Assembly (NCBI GenBank): GCA_947488605.1
Contig: CANKZJ010000001.1
Coordinates: forward strand, 744,001 to 808,000
Direction: 5' to 3'
DNA length: 64,000 nt
From: an uncultured Paracoccaceae bacterium
Lineage (GTDB): Bacteria; Pseudomonadota; Alphaproteobacteria; Rhodobacterales; Rhodobacteraceae
This document shows, one piece after another, positions 18,098-27,331 of the stretch (positions are counted from its first letter, which is position 1; every line of letters starts with the position of its first letter). The notes beneath the pieces are model-generated. The model did not search any database. It saw nothing but the letters and a program-made list of their open reading frames with translations, and was not told the DNA's origin. The position numbers and the translations under genes were made by a program.

Positions 18098-19549
18098 CTA
18101 GAAAGGCGCCTCCAGATCGCCCATGCGGACGTAGACGCCTTTGATTTGACTGTAGTGTTCAATTGCAGCCTTGGAGTTTTCGCGACCAACGCCAGATTGC
18201 TTTGATCCACCAAACGGTGCCTCCACCGGGGCGTCGTTGTATGTATTGATGTAGCAAGTGCCAGCCTCAAACCCAGCGGCCATCCGGTGCGCGCGGGTCA
18301 GATCAGCTGTGAACACGCCTGCGGCCAGACCAAAATCAGTGGCGTTGGCGCGCGACAGGACTTCCTCTTCGGTCTCGAAGGACAGCACCGACATAACAGG
18401 GCCGAATATTTCATCGGTCGCGATTGTCATGTCATCTGTGACGTCAGCGAAAACTGTGGGTTCCAGATAGAAGCCCGGGAGATCAACGCGGTTGCCACCT
18501 GTGACAAGCCGCGCGCCTTCTTGCTTACCTTTTGCAATGAAACCTTCAACGATGTCGCGCTGACGCTCGGACACCATAGGTCCGAAATTCACTTTCGGGT
18601 CTTGCGGGTCACCCATCTTAACGCCTTTCAGGCGTTCGGTCAGCCGTGTCAGAAATGCCTCTTTGATGCCTGACTGCACAAAAACCCGCGTGCCGTTCGA
18701 ACAGACTTGTCCGGATGAGTAGAAATTCCCCAAGATTGCGCCAGAAACAGCGTTCTCAAGATTTGCGTCATCGAAGATCACCAGCGGTGATTTTCCACCA
18801 AGCTCCATCGTGACGTGGCGAATACCTTCGGCAGCAGCCGCATAGACCTTGCGCCCCGTTGGGACCGAGCCTGTGAGCGATACCTTGTCCACACGCGGGT
18901 CGGTGATGAGTGATGCGCCAACGGCACCGTATCCTTGGATCACGTTATAAACGCCGGCGGGTGCGCCCGCCTCGATCATGATCTCGGCTACTTTCAACGC
19001 ACAAAGCGGTGTTGTCTCGGACGGCTTAAAGACCATCGCGTTGCCGCAGGCCAGCGCAGGTGCAGCTTTCCAGCAGGCGATCTGTGTCGGGTAATTCCAT
19101 GCACCAATACCGACGCAAAGCCCCAAAGGCTCGCGGCGGGTATAGACGAAATCATCGCCCAACTGGATATGCTCGCCAGTAATTGCGGCCGCCAGACCGC
19201 CGAAGTATTCCAGCGCATCCGCGCCGGAAGTCGCATCAACGACGGATGTTTCCTGATAGGGTTTGCCGGTGTCGTAGGTCTCTAGCACGGAAAGATCATG
19301 GTTGCGTTCGCGCATGATTTCAGAGGCACGTCGCAAGACCCGGCCCCGCTCAGTACCGGTCCATTTGGCCCATTCTTTTTGCGCGGCCCGCGCGGACGCA
19401 AGCGCTTGCTCGATGATTGCGGGTGTCGCGGCGTGCAGCGTTGCGATCACCTCGCCTGTGGCGGGGTAGACGACGCGGATGTCTTCACCTGATTTGTCTT
19501 CGACGTAAGCGCCGTTGATAAAATGGCTAGCGGTGGGTTGTGTCTGCAT
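18098..19549 (-). CDS. betB: Betaine-aldehyde dehydrogenase
   Basis: NAD(P)-dependent oxidation of betaine aldehyde to glycine betaine. The 483-residue protein has the aldehyde-dehydrogenase active site: Glu249 in [10 protein letters not shown] and nucleophile Cys283 in [13 protein letters not shown]. The cofactor segment is [30 protein letters not shown], and the C-terminus is [28 protein letters not shown], typical of BetB. It lies between betC and betA on one strand, with a 44-base spacer from betC holding a roseobacter-type intergenic motif. Confidence 0.96.
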   Translation of the reverse strand: MQTQPTASHFINGAYVEDKSGEDIRVVYPATGEVIATLHAATPAIIEQALASARAAQKEWAKWTGTERGRVLRRASEIMRERNHDLSVLETYDTGKPYQETSVVDATSGADALEYFGGLAAAITGEHIQLGDDFVYTRREPLGLCVGIGAWNYPTQIACWKAAPALACGNAMVFKPSETTPLCALKVAEIMIEAGAPAGVYNVIQGYGAVGASLITDPRVDKVSLTGSVPTGRKVYAAAAEGIRHVTMELGGKSPLVIFDDANLENAVSGAILGNFYSSGQVCSNGTRVFVQSGIKEAFLTRLTERLKGVKMGDPQDPKVNFGPMVSERQRDIVEGFIAKGKQEGARLVTGGNRVDLPGFYLEPTVFADVTDDMTIATDEIFGPVMSVLSFETEEEVLSRANATDFGLAAGVFTADLTRAHRMAAGFEAGTCYINTYNDAPVEAPFGGSKQSGVGRENSKAAIEHYSQIKGVYVRMGDLEAPF

Positions 19550-19557
19550 AGGTTGGT

Positions 19558-19592
19558 GCCTCCGGCGGGAGTATTTCGGGCAAGATGATGAG
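19558..19592 (-). repeat. Roseobacter-type intergenic motif between betC and betB
   Basis: The spacer reads GCCTCCGGCGGGAGTATTTC then GGGCAAGATGATGAG. It closely resembles a short sequence (CCTCCGGCGGGAGTATTT...CAAGATGA) that I recall as recurrent between genes of Rhodobacteraceae. Related copies lie at 24596 (short) and 29946. The CCTCC/GGGAG part can form a small hairpin. Confidence 0.5.
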
Positions 19593-19593
19593 A

Positions 19594-21102
19594 TTATTCC
19601 CCACGGGGGAAGCGTTGGTTTTCTTCAAGAACGTTGAGGTCCATGTGGTTGCGCATGTACCGCTCGGACGCTTTTTGCAGCGGCTGGTAGTCCCATGGGA
19701 AATAGCTGCCGTTGCGTAGCGCCTCGTAGACGACCGATCGGCAAGCTTGGGATTGGCGCACGGCCGCGTCATAAGCCGCGAGATCCCAGCGGGCCTGGGA
19801 TTTGGCACGCAGTTGGGTGAGTGTGCCTTGTTGCGCGGGTACGTCTGCGAGGTTTGTGAGCTCGTGCGGATCGGCCTCAAGATCGAACAGCTGATCGGGG
19901 TCAAGCGTGCAGCGCGTGTACTTCCATTTGCCATAGCGCAAGGATACCAGCGGTGCGTAGCTGCCTTCGGCGGCGTACTCCATCGCCACAGGCGTGTCAC
20001 GCTTGCCGCCTTGACCAAGATGCACGAGGCTTTCACCGGTTGTCCATGCTGCGACTTCGGATATGTCTACCCCCGCTAAATCGCACAGCGTCGGGGTCAC
20101 GTCGATGTTGCTGACGGGTGTTGTGTTTAGACCCGGTTCCATAACGGGGCTCGCGATCATCAGCGGAACCCGTGCGGACCCTTCAAAAAAGGACATTTTG
20201 AACCAAAGCCCACGTTCGCCCAGCATGTCACCGTGATCGGAAACAAAGAGGATCGTGGCGTCTTGCCGCGTGTCTTCGAGCGTTTGCAACACGTCCCCGA
20301 TCTTATCATCAAGGTAGGAAATATTAGCAAAATAAGCGCGACGGGCGCGTTTGATATGGTCTTCGGTAATGTTGAAGTTATCGCGGTCGTTCGAGTCAAG
20401 AATGCGCTGGGAATGTGCATCTTGTTCGTCGTATGGGATCGGTCCGACCTGCGGCAGTAGGTGCGCGCAATCCTCATAGAGGTCCCAGTATTTCTTGCGC
20501 GCCACATAAGGGTCATGCGGGTGCGTAAAGCTGACGGTCAGGCACCAGGGACGGGCGTCGTGCCCGCGTGACAGGTCGTAGAGTTTGCGAGTGGCATTAT
20601 AGCAAACCTCGTCATCATACTCCATTTGGTTGGTAATTTCAGCGACCCCTGCGCCGGTCACCGATCCCATGTTGTGATACCACCAGTCGATCCGCTCGCC
20701 CGGCTTGCGGTAGTCTGGGGTCCAGCCAAAATCAGGCGGATAGATATCGGTTGTCAGACGTTCCTCAAAGCCGTGCAGCTGATCAGGGCCGACGAAATGC
20801 ATCTTTCCTGACAAGCACGTTTGATAGCCCGCACGTCGCAGGTGATGTGCATATGTGGGGATGGAGGACGCGAATTCAGCGGCGTTGTCGTAGACACCGG
20901 TGCGCGATGGCAAAAGACCAGACATGAACGACGCCCGCCCCGGCGCGCACAGTGGGGACGCCGTGTAGCTATTGGCAAACCGCGTGGAGCGCGCAGCGAG
21001 TTTCTTAAGGTTGGGCGCATGCAGCCAGTCAGCAGGGCCATCCGGAAACAAGGTGCCGTTGAGCTGATCAACCATGATGATCAGGATATTCGGTTTGCTC
21101 AT
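19594..21102 (-). CDS. betC: Choline-sulfatase
   Basis: Hydrolyses choline-O-sulfate to choline and sulfate, feeding the betaine pathway. The 502-residue protein has the sulfatase signature [11 protein letters not shown], where Cys52 (C-x-P-x-R) is expected to become formylglycine. An N-terminal metal-binding [12 protein letters not shown] is seen, with [16 protein letters not shown] and [17 protein letters not shown] further on. The C-terminal region with [27 protein letters not shown] is typical of choline-sulfatases. Its start overlaps the betI stop by 4 bases. Confidence 0.96.
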   Translation of the reverse strand: MSKPNILIIMVDQLNGTLFPDGPADWLHAPNLKKLAARSTRFANSYTASPLCAPGRASFMSGLLPSRTGVYDNAAEFASSIPTYAHHLRRAGYQTCLSGKMHFVGPDQLHGFEERLTTDIYPPDFGWTPDYRKPGERIDWWYHNMGSVTGAGVAEITNQMEYDDEVCYNATRKLYDLSRGHDARPWCLTVSFTHPHDPYVARKKYWDLYEDCAHLLPQVGPIPYDEQDAHSQRILDSNDRDNFNITEDHIKRARRAYFANISYLDDKIGDVLQTLEDTRQDATILFVSDHGDMLGERGLWFKMSFFEGSARVPLMIASPVMEPGLNTTPVSNIDVTPTLCDLAGVDISEVAAWTTGESLVHLGQGGKRDTPVAMEYAAEGSYAPLVSLRYGKWKYTRCTLDPDQLFDLEADPHELTNLADVPAQQGTLTQLRAKSQARWDLAAYDAAVRQSQACRSVVYEALRNGSYFPWDYQPLQKASERYMRNHMDLNVLEENQRFPRGE

Positions 21103-21683
21103 TGTGCCCGTCCCCCAAGTTCAATTTGCAGCAAAGCCAGGACTTGCTGTGTTGCATCTGACTGCTTGGCTTTATTGCGGGCCAGACCTTGGCGCAGGTA
21201 TAGACCATCGATAAGACCCGCGATCCGCGCTGCCGCCCCTTCGGCACGCGCGCCGATTATGGGCCGCAAATCATGCATCAGGTTGCTGTGCAGCCGCTTT
21301 TGATAGATCCGCAACAAACGATGCGCGTCTGCTGAGGTTTGCGCCAAAACGTAGAAATTGAGCCATGCAGCGATCACTTCTGGCTGAAAGTTGGAGGAGG
21401 TGAAGCCCGCACGAATAACGGCCTCGAGACGGTCTTGATGACCTTTCGCGCCTGTGAGTGCGCAGCGCACCTCTGCTGCATAGATCGCCAAAGTATGACG
21501 CATCGCTGCCAGAAAAATCTGATCCTTCGCACCAAAGTAATGATGCGCCAGTGCCGAGGACATGCCCGCACGCTTAGCAATATTGCTAACAGTCACGTCC
21601 AAATTGCCGACGGCGCCGATTTCATCAATCGTGGCTTTTACTAATGCGGCGCGGCGGATAGGCTCCATTCCAAGCTTGGGCAT
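21099..21683 (-). CDS. betI: Transcriptional repressor BetI
   Basis: A 194-residue TetR-family repressor that senses choline and controls the bet and cho genes. The helix-turn-helix is at about residues 23-48 (GAVGNLDVTVSNIAKRAGMSSALAHHYFGAKDQIF), matching BetI. The C-terminal part contains ARIAGLIDGLYLRQGLA, typical of the family. The start is the ATG at 21683 (MPKLGMEPIRR) with AGAGGAT upstream; the longer frame lacks family similarity. A matching operator lies at 21725-21738. Confidence 0.95.
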   Translation of the reverse strand: MPKLGMEPIRRAALVKATIDEIGAVGNLDVTVSNIAKRAGMSSALAHHYFGAKDQIFLAAMRHTLAIYAAEVRCALTGAKGHQDRLEAVIRAGFTSSNFQPEVIAAWLNFYVLAQTSADAHRLLRIYQKRLHSNLMHDLRPIIGARAEGAAARIAGLIDGLYLRQGLARNKAKQSDATQQVLALLQIELGGRAQ

Positions 21684-21724
21684 GACATCCTCTTTGATTG
21701 ACCCAAGCATCTAAATTGTTCTTT

Positions 21725-21738
21725 ATTGACTCGTCAAT
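21725..21738. promoter_or_regulatory. BetI-type operator between betI and choX
   Basis: ATTGA-CTCG-TCAAT is a perfect 5+5 dyad inside TTTATTGACTCGTCAATCAA. BetI operators known from other proteobacteria have the ATTGA...TCAAT form, usually around AACGT-like centres. It is 42 bases upstream of the betI start and 24 bases upstream of the choX start, so one site may repress both directions. Confidence 0.7.
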
Positions 21739-21761
21739 CAAGAAAAACCTGGGAGAAAGAA

Positions 21762-22685
21762 ATGAAATTGAAATCAACACTATCAGTGCTGGCCATTTGC
21801 ACCGCTGTGCCTGCGTTCGCTGACTGCAACTCTGTGACGTTTTCAGACGTGGGTTGGACGGACATCACCGCGACAACGGCTGCAACCACCGTGGTATTGG
21901 AAGCGCTGGGTTACGAGACCGACATCAAAGTATTATCCGTGCCCGTTACCTATATCTCACTCGCCGAGGGCGATGTGGATGTGTTCCTTGGCAACTGGAT
22001 GCCAACAATGGAAGGCGACATCGCGCCTTACCGCGAAGCCGGAACTGTCGACACGGTGCGCGCGAACCTTGAAGGTGCCAAGTATACGCTGGCCGTTAAC
22101 AAAGCCGCAGCTGACATGGGCATCGCAAATTTTTCGGATATCGCGGCCAACGCGGATGCGCTCGAAGGCAAGATTTACGGCATCGAGCCGGGTAATGACG
22201 GCAACCGTTTGATCATGGACATGATTGCAGATGGCGCTTTCGGCTTGGGCGATTTTGAAGTGGTCGAAAGCTCCGAGCAAGGCATGCTGGCACAAGTTGA
22301 CCGCGCCTCTGGACGGGACGAGCCAATTGTATTCCTCGGCTGGGAACCACACCCGATGAATGCCAACTTTGATATGTCATACCTTGAAGGTGGCGACGAT
22401 TGGTTTGGTCCCAACCTGGGCGGTGCGACCGTGTTCACCAATACATCTGCCGGTTATTCAGAAACCTGCCCGAATGTTGGCACACTTCTTGGCAATCTCG
22501 AGTTTACGCTCGCGATGGAAAACGAGATCATGGCAGCGATCCTTGACGATGGCCAAGATCCGGCAGATGCGGCAACAGCTTGGCTGTCTGCGAACCCTGA
22601 CGCGTTCATGGGCTGGCTTGACGGCGTGACAACTGTCGACGGCGGCGATGCTGTTGAGGCCGTCAAAGCCTCCCTCGGTATGTAA
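21762..22685 (+). CDS. choX: Choline ABC transporter, substrate-binding protein
   Basis: A 307-residue periplasmic binding protein with a signal peptide (MKLKSTLSVLAICTAVPAFAD). It has the OpuAC/ChoX pattern: VTFSDVGWTDITATTAATTVVLEALGYET, VFLGNWMPTME, GIEPGNDGNRLI and VFLGWEPHPMN, supplying aromatic and Asp residues for the quaternary ammonium cage. The start is the ATG at 21762, after GGGAGAAAG; an upstream in-frame start would put residues before the signal peptide. It is the first gene of choXWV. Confidence 0.95.
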   Translation: MKLKSTLSVLAICTAVPAFADCNSVTFSDVGWTDITATTAATTVVLEALGYETDIKVLSVPVTYISLAEGDVDVFLGNWMPTMEGDIAPYREAGTVDTVRANLEGAKYTLAVNKAAADMGIANFSDIAANADALEGKIYGIEPGNDGNRLIMDMIADGAFGLGDFEVVESSEQGMLAQVDRASGRDEPIVFLGWEPHPMNANFDMSYLEGGDDWFGPNLGGATVFTNTSAGYSETCPNVGTLLGNLEFTLAMENEIMAAILDDGQDPADAATAWLSANPDAFMGWLDGVTTVDGGDAVEAVKASLGM

Positions 22686-22694
22686 TTGAGAATT

Positions 22695-22720
22695 GGCAGG
22701 CCCCGCTCAAGGGGCCTGCC
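22695..22720 (+). terminator. Perfect 10-base hairpin between choX and choW
   Basis: GGCAGGCCCC and GGGGCCTGCC pair around GCTCAA. No T-run follows. In binding-protein-dependent operons such hairpins commonly stabilise the upstream transcript and lower transporter expression relative to the binding protein, so it is more likely an RNA-stability or attenuation element than a full terminator. Confidence 0.7.
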
Positions 22721-22739
22721 AGCAGCTATTTGAAGGTGA

Positions 22740-23576
22740 ATGATGGACTGGCTCACGGAAAACAAAATCCCGATCGGGAAATGGGCGAAGACCATCTTTG
22801 ATTGGATGAACGACAACCTTGGGTTTTTCTTTGACTGGTTGTCCGATGTCATGGAGGCGCTGATCGATGGTATCCTGTGGGTACTTGAAACCCCGCATCC
22901 ATTCTTTGTGATCGCGGCCTTTGCAGGGCTGACATGGCTGTTGCAGCGCACCTGGAAAACGCCATTGTTCGTTGTCTTTGGCTTTCTGTTCATCCTCAAC
23001 CAAGACTACTGGGAAGAGACGATGCAATCGCTCACCCTTGTTTTATCGGCGTGCGTTGTTTGCATGGGCGTCGGTGTGCCCATCGGGATCGCAGCAGCCC
23101 ACCGGCCCCGCCTTTACCGCGCAATGGTGCCTGTATTGGACCTGATGCAGACGCTGCCGACATTTGTTTATCTGATCCCCGCCATCGTATTCTTTGGCAT
23201 CGGCATGGTGCCGGGCCTGATCGCCACTGTCATCTTCGTGCTGCCCGCACCGATCCGTTTGACCTATTTGGGCGTCTCTTCAACGCCAACCCCATTGCTA
23301 GAAGCGGCCCAAGCCTTTGGCGCAACCAAACGCCAGGTGCTCTTCAAGGTCGAACTTCCCTCTGCTCTGCCCCAGATCATGGCCGGGTTAAACCAAACCA
23401 TCATGCTGTCACTCTCGATGGTTGTTATCGCAGCGCTTGTGGGGGCCAGCGGCCTTGGCGTGCCAGTCATCCGCGCGTTGAATACGGTGAACACATCGCT
23501 GGGGTTTGAAAGCGGGTTTGTTATCGTGGTTGTTGCGATCATGCTGGATCGCATGCTGAGGGTAAAATCAAAATGA
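22740..23576 (+). CDS. choW: Choline ABC transporter, permease
   Basis: A 278-residue inner-membrane permease of the ProW/ChoW type. An N-terminal extension (NKIPIGKWAKTIFDWMNDNLGFFFDWLSDVM) precedes five to six transmembrane helices. The cytoplasmic coupling loop is EAAQAFGATKRQVLFKVELPSALPQIMAGLNQTIMLSLSMVVIAALVGA. It pairs with ChoV and ChoX. GAAGGTGA precedes the start. It overlaps choV by 4 bases. Confidence 0.95.
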   Translation: MMDWLTENKIPIGKWAKTIFDWMNDNLGFFFDWLSDVMEALIDGILWVLETPHPFFVIAAFAGLTWLLQRTWKTPLFVVFGFLFILNQDYWEETMQSLTLVLSACVVCMGVGVPIGIAAAHRPRLYRAMVPVLDLMQTLPTFVYLIPAIVFFGIGMVPGLIATVIFVLPAPIRLTYLGVSSTPTPLLEAAQAFGATKRQVLFKVELPSALPQIMAGLNQTIMLSLSMVVIAALVGASGLGVPVIRALNTVNTSLGFESGFVIVVVAIMLDRMLRVKSK

Positions 23577-24589
23577 ATGCCGTCGAATTTGATAATGTCT
23601 CCATCGTTTTTGGCAGCAAGCCACAAACCGCCCTGCCCCTTATGGATGAAGGACTGGAACGGCCCGAGATCCGCGAAAGGACTGACCAGATACTTGGTGT
23701 GCACAATTGCTCGCTGAACGTCGAAGTGGGCGAGATTTTGGTGCTGATGGGTCTATCGGGGTCTGGCAAATCGACCTTGCTGCGGGCAGTCAACGGCCTG
23801 AACCCTGTGATCCGCGGCGAAGTGCGTATCCATGATGGCGACTGGTCGTGTAGTGTTGGCACCAGTTCGGCCAATGATCTGCGCCGGGTACGCCGCGAAT
23901 GTGTCTCGATGGTCTTTCAGCAGTTTGGTTTGCTACCGTGGCGCACAGTCCGTGACAATGTGGGACTGGGGCTGGAACTGGCAGGACTTGAAAAGACCGC
24001 CCGCCTCAAACGTGTTGATCAAGAACTTGAAATGGTAGGCCTTGACGACCGTGCGGATGCGCTGGTGGGCGAGCTTTCGGGCGGTATGCAGCAACGTGTC
24101 GGCCTTGCACGTGCGTTTGCCACCGATGCACCAATCCTACTGATGGACGAGCCCTTTTCGGCACTTGATCCGTTGATCCGCACGCGGCTGCAAGATGAGC
24201 TGTTGGAGTTACAAAAAGAGCGTGGCCGCACGATCATTTTCGTCAGCCACGACCTTGATGAGGCTTTCAAACTTGGAAATCGAATTGCGATCATGGAGGG
24301 CGGGCGGATCGTGCAGTGCGGCACACCACGCGAGATTTTCACAAACCCCGCAAATGAATATGTCGCGGATTTCGTGGCCCATATGAACCCACTGGGCGTG
24401 CTCACGGCACGTGACGTCATGACCTCTGGAACGTCCGAGGGCCCAACGGTTGATGTCGAAACTCCAGTGCAAGACATCATGCATCAGATCAACGGGGCCA
24501 GCCTGCAAGTGAACGAGAACGGTGCAGTGATTGGCATCATTACGCAACAGTCGCTGCTTGCGCGTCTCACGCCACCTTCTTCTGTTTAA
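23573..24589 (+). CDS. choV: Choline ABC transporter, ATP-binding protein
   Basis: A 338-residue ATPase with Walker A GLSGSGKST, Q-loop VFQQFGLLPWRTV, ABC signature ELSGGMQQRVGLARA, Walker B ILLMDEPFSALD and switch His in FVSHD. The C-terminal part after about residue 280 is a shortened CBS-like regulatory segment (VETPVQDIMHQINGASLQVNENGAVIGIITQQSLL), as in glycine-betaine/choline importers. It is the last gene of choXWV (ATGA overlap with choW). Confidence 0.95.
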   Translation: MNAVEFDNVSIVFGSKPQTALPLMDEGLERPEIRERTDQILGVHNCSLNVEVGEILVLMGLSGSGKSTLLRAVNGLNPVIRGEVRIHDGDWSCSVGTSSANDLRRVRRECVSMVFQQFGLLPWRTVRDNVGLGLELAGLEKTARLKRVDQELEMVGLDDRADALVGELSGGMQQRVGLARAFATDAPILLMDEPFSALDPLIRTRLQDELLELQKERGRTIIFVSHDLDEAFKLGNRIAIMEGGRIVQCGTPREIFTNPANEYVADFVAHMNPLGVLTARDVMTSGTSEGPTVDVETPVQDIMHQINGASLQVNENGAVIGIITQQSLLARLTPPSSV

Positions 24590-24595
24590 TAATAC

Positions 24596-24608
24596 CTCCG
24601 CCGGAGGC
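24596..24608. terminator. Short palindrome between the convergent choV and EamA genes
   Basis: CCTCC-GCC-GGAGG forms a small hairpin in the 20 bases between two convergent genes. It resembles the CCTCCGGCGGGAG core of the roseobacter intergenic motif seen near 19558. Any role as a terminator would be weak. Confidence 0.35.
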
Positions 24609-24609
24609 A

Positions 24610-25512
24610 TCAGACTTTCGTTGCTGGTACCGCGGGTGTCACGGCACGCCGCGCTACGGCTTCGCGCCATGTGATGAAACTGACCGACGCCATAATAACG
24701 GCGCCACCAAAGATCACCCAGCCATCAACGGCCTCGCCGAACACGATTACGCCCAAGAGTACGGCCCACACCAACTGCAAAAAAGTGACAGGTTGGGTCA
24801 CTGTCAAAGGCGCCGCCGCAAAGGCAAGCGTCATCGAATAATGGCCGGCCGTCGCAAAACAGGCGACAAGAAATAACCAGCCCAGTTGTGGAAGGGTCGG
24901 TGTCACCCAGACAGCCCACGCAAAGGGGGCCAGCCCAATGGTGACGGTGATCGAAAGCATTCCTACGACAACGGCGGGAGAGACTTCTCCCGACAACTGC
25001 TTGGCGATCAAGTAACCCGCTGCAAAGCAAACGGCGGTGCCGAGCATCGCGATGTGCCCCAACTCGACCTCTTTGATGCCGGGTCGAAGAATGATCATTG
25101 CACCGATCAACGCCATTACAACTGCTGCCAACCTACGCGGCGGCAAGCGTTCACCCAAGAACAGTGCCGCACCCAAAGACACATAGACAGGCGAGAGATA
25201 ATTCATCGCCGTGACCTCGGCGATGGGGATGCGCGCCATTGCAAAGAACCACAAAATCACAGCCAACGTGTGGACCAGACCCCGCGCCCAAAACAGCTTC
25301 TTTTGGCGTCCCGTTAGATGAGCCGCCAAGATCGGTTTGATCATCGGCAACAGGAAGACCAGCCCTAGCACATAGCGCAGAAATGCCGCCTGCGCGGCAG
25401 GCACATCATCGCCGATGTGTTTGACGACAGCCGTCACGGCAACAAACATCGCGCCGGTAAAAACCATCCACGCGATACCCGCGACTGGCCGAGATTGCTT
25501 TTGCGCTTCCAT
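24610..25512 (-). CDS. EamA-family (DMT) transporter
   Basis: A 300-residue membrane protein with ten predicted helices made of two EamA repeats, as in the 10-TMS drug/metabolite exporters (RhaT/YdcZ-like, S-adenosylmethionine uptake-like branch). Recognisable segments are AAFLRYVLGLVFLLPM, AEVTAMNYLSPVYVSLGAALFLGERLPPRRLAAVVMALIGAMII, and the second-repeat VTFLQLVWAVLLGVIVFGE. The substrate cannot be told. It is convergent with choV. Confidence 0.85.
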   Translation of the reverse strand: MEAQKQSRPVAGIAWMVFTGAMFVAVTAVVKHIGDDVPAAQAAFLRYVLGLVFLLPMIKPILAAHLTGRQKKLFWARGLVHTLAVILWFFAMARIPIAEVTAMNYLSPVYVSLGAALFLGERLPPRRLAAVVMALIGAMIILRPGIKEVELGHIAMLGTAVCFAAGYLIAKQLSGEVSPAVVVGMLSITVTIGLAPFAWAVWVTPTLPQLGWLFLVACFATAGHYSMTLAFAAAPLTVTQPVTFLQLVWAVLLGVIVFGEAVDGWVIFGGAVIMASVSFITWREAVARRAVTPAVPATKV

Positions 25513-25598
25513 GTCACATCCGTCGCACTAGAGCCCGCCAATAGCAAGCGGGCAGAAACTGCTGGATGAATACGTGCGCAACCCGTAACACGGCATGT

Positions 25599-26414
25599 AT
25601 GAAAATACTCTTTCTTGGCGATGTTATGGGCCGCTCTGGGCGGGCCGCGATCAAAGATCACCTGCCCCGGCTGCGGGCAGAGTGGAAGCTCGATTTTGTT
25701 GTGGTCAACGGCGAAAATGCGACCTCTGGAATGGGGCTATCTGGCGATCATGCCAATATTTTGCTGGATGCTGGTGCCGATGTCGTGACCTTGGGCGATC
25801 ATGCGTTTGACCAAAAAGACATGCTGTCTTTTATCGAAAAAGAGCAGCGCATCATCCGCCCGATGAACTATTCCAAAGCCGCCCCTGGTGTCGGTGCGCG
25901 CGTGTTCAGCGCCCCCGGCGGACGCAAGGTGCTTGTGGCACAGGTGCTTGGTCAGGTCTTTATGAAGCGCCCATTTGATGATCCATTCTCGGCCCTTGAT
26001 GCCGTCCTGCGTCAATACCCGATGGGCGGCCAAGTCAGTGCAAGCCTGATTGATATCCATTGCGAAGCCACGTCTGAGAAGATGGCTACGGGGCATTTTT
26101 GCGATGGCAGGGCCAGCATTGTTGTGGGCACGCACACGCATGTGCCGACAGGCGACGCGATGATCTTGCCCGGTGGCACCGCTTACATGACCGACGCTGG
26201 CATGTGCGGTGACTACAATTCCGTCATTGGGATGGAAAAAACAGAGCCTATGCGCCGTTTCATCACTGGCATGCCAAAATCCCGTTTTACCCCCGCCGCA
26301 GACGAGGCAACGGTCTCGGGCCTCTATGTGGAAACCGACAACATGACCGGCAAGGCGACGCGCGTTGCGATGGTCCGCCAAGGTGGCCGGTTGTCCCAAA
26401 CGGGGCCTGCATGA
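25599..26414 (+). CDS. TIGR00282/YmdB-family metallophosphoesterase
   Basis: A 271-residue calcineurin-like phosphoesterase with the YmdB pattern: MKILFLGDVMGRSGR, FVVVNGENATSGMGL, GADVVTLGDHAFDQ, IDIHCEATSEKMATG and GTHTHVPTGDAMILPGGTAYMTDAGMCG, together providing the Asp, His and Asn metal ligands. Bacillus YmdB hydrolyses 2',3'-cAMP; activity here is inferred from the family. The start is the ATG at 25599, because the family begins MKILF; earlier codons in frame do not fit. It overlaps the next gene by 4 bases. Confidence 0.92.
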   Translation: MKILFLGDVMGRSGRAAIKDHLPRLRAEWKLDFVVVNGENATSGMGLSGDHANILLDAGADVVTLGDHAFDQKDMLSFIEKEQRIIRPMNYSKAAPGVGARVFSAPGGRKVLVAQVLGQVFMKRPFDDPFSALDAVLRQYPMGGQVSASLIDIHCEATSEKMATGHFCDGRASIVVGTHTHVPTGDAMILPGGTAYMTDAGMCGDYNSVIGMEKTEPMRRFITGMPKSRFTPAADEATVSGLYVETDNMTGKATRVAMVRQGGRLSQTGPA

Positions 26415-27331
26415 TCACTGACCGGGTGCGGTTGACCGCAATGGTCATACTTTTGGGTTGCGGTTGGGGGCTGACCCAGCCGTTGACCAAGATCACAGTG
26501 ACCGCTGGCTATCAGCCATTTGGCCTGATCTTTTGGCAAGCGTTGATCGGCGCGGTTCTTTTGGGGGTTATTCGCTGGCGGCAGATCGGCGCTATGCCGT
26601 TTACCATAAAGACACTGAGTGTTTGGTTGATGATAGCAACGATTGGCACCTTGATCCCCAACGCCACAGCCTATCGTGCGGCTTTTCACCTGCCTTCGGG
26701 CATTATGTCCATCGTGATTGCAACGATCCCAATGATGGCATTTCCTATCGCCTTGGCCTTGGGCAATGATCACTTCTCACTGCGCCGATTAGCAGGTCTT
26801 GTACTGGGTCTGATCGGTGTCGGCCTGATCGCCCTGCCCGAGGCAAGCCTGCCAGAACGTGCCATGATTGCCTTTCTGCCGTTGGCGTTGGTGGCACCGT
26901 TTTGTTACGCCTGCGAAGGGAACATCGTTGCGAAATGGGGGACGGCGGCGCTGGATCCATTTCAGGTGCTGTTCGGTGCTTCCGTGATTGGCACGTTGAT
27001 TGCGTTGCCCCTAGCCGTGGGCTCTGGGCAGTTCTTTGTCCCACTTGCCCCTTTTATCTTGGCCGATTTCACCATGACCCTCAGCGCGATGATCCATGTG
27101 CTGGTTTATACAGGCTATGTCTGGCTGATAGGACGTGCAGGGGCGGTTTTTGCAGGCCAGGTCAGCTATATCGTGACCGGGTCCGGCGTTCTTTGGGCGA
27201 TGCTATTGCTGGGTGAAAGCTATAGCTTATGGGTCTGGTTGGCGCTGGTATGCATGGCACTGGGGTTAAGCCTGGTCCAACCCCGGGTTGCTGAAGCGGA
27301 CCCCTTGCGCGACAATCGCGCCCATGGCTGA
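26411..27331 (+). CDS. EamA-family (DMT) transporter
   Basis: A 306-residue membrane protein with two five-helix EamA repeats, for example ILLGCGWGLTQPLTKITVTAGYQPFGLIFWQALIGAVLL and the second repeat FAGQVSYIVTGSGVLWAMLLLGESYSLWVWLALVCMALGLSLV. It is probably an exporter of a small metabolite of unknown identity. It overlaps the phosphoesterase stop (ATGA) upstream and the SLC13 gene start downstream by 8 bases, so three genes form one transcription unit. Confidence 0.85.
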   Translation: MITDRVRLTAMVILLGCGWGLTQPLTKITVTAGYQPFGLIFWQALIGAVLLGVIRWRQIGAMPFTIKTLSVWLMIATIGTLIPNATAYRAAFHLPSGIMSIVIATIPMMAFPIALALGNDHFSLRRLAGLVLGLIGVGLIALPEASLPERAMIAFLPLALVAPFCYACEGNIVAKWGTAALDPFQVLFGASVIGTLIALPLAVGSGQFFVPLAPFILADFTMTLSAMIHVLVYTGYVWLIGRAGAVFAGQVSYIVTGSGVLWAMLLLGESYSLWVWLALVCMALGLSLVQPRVAEADPLRDNRAHG

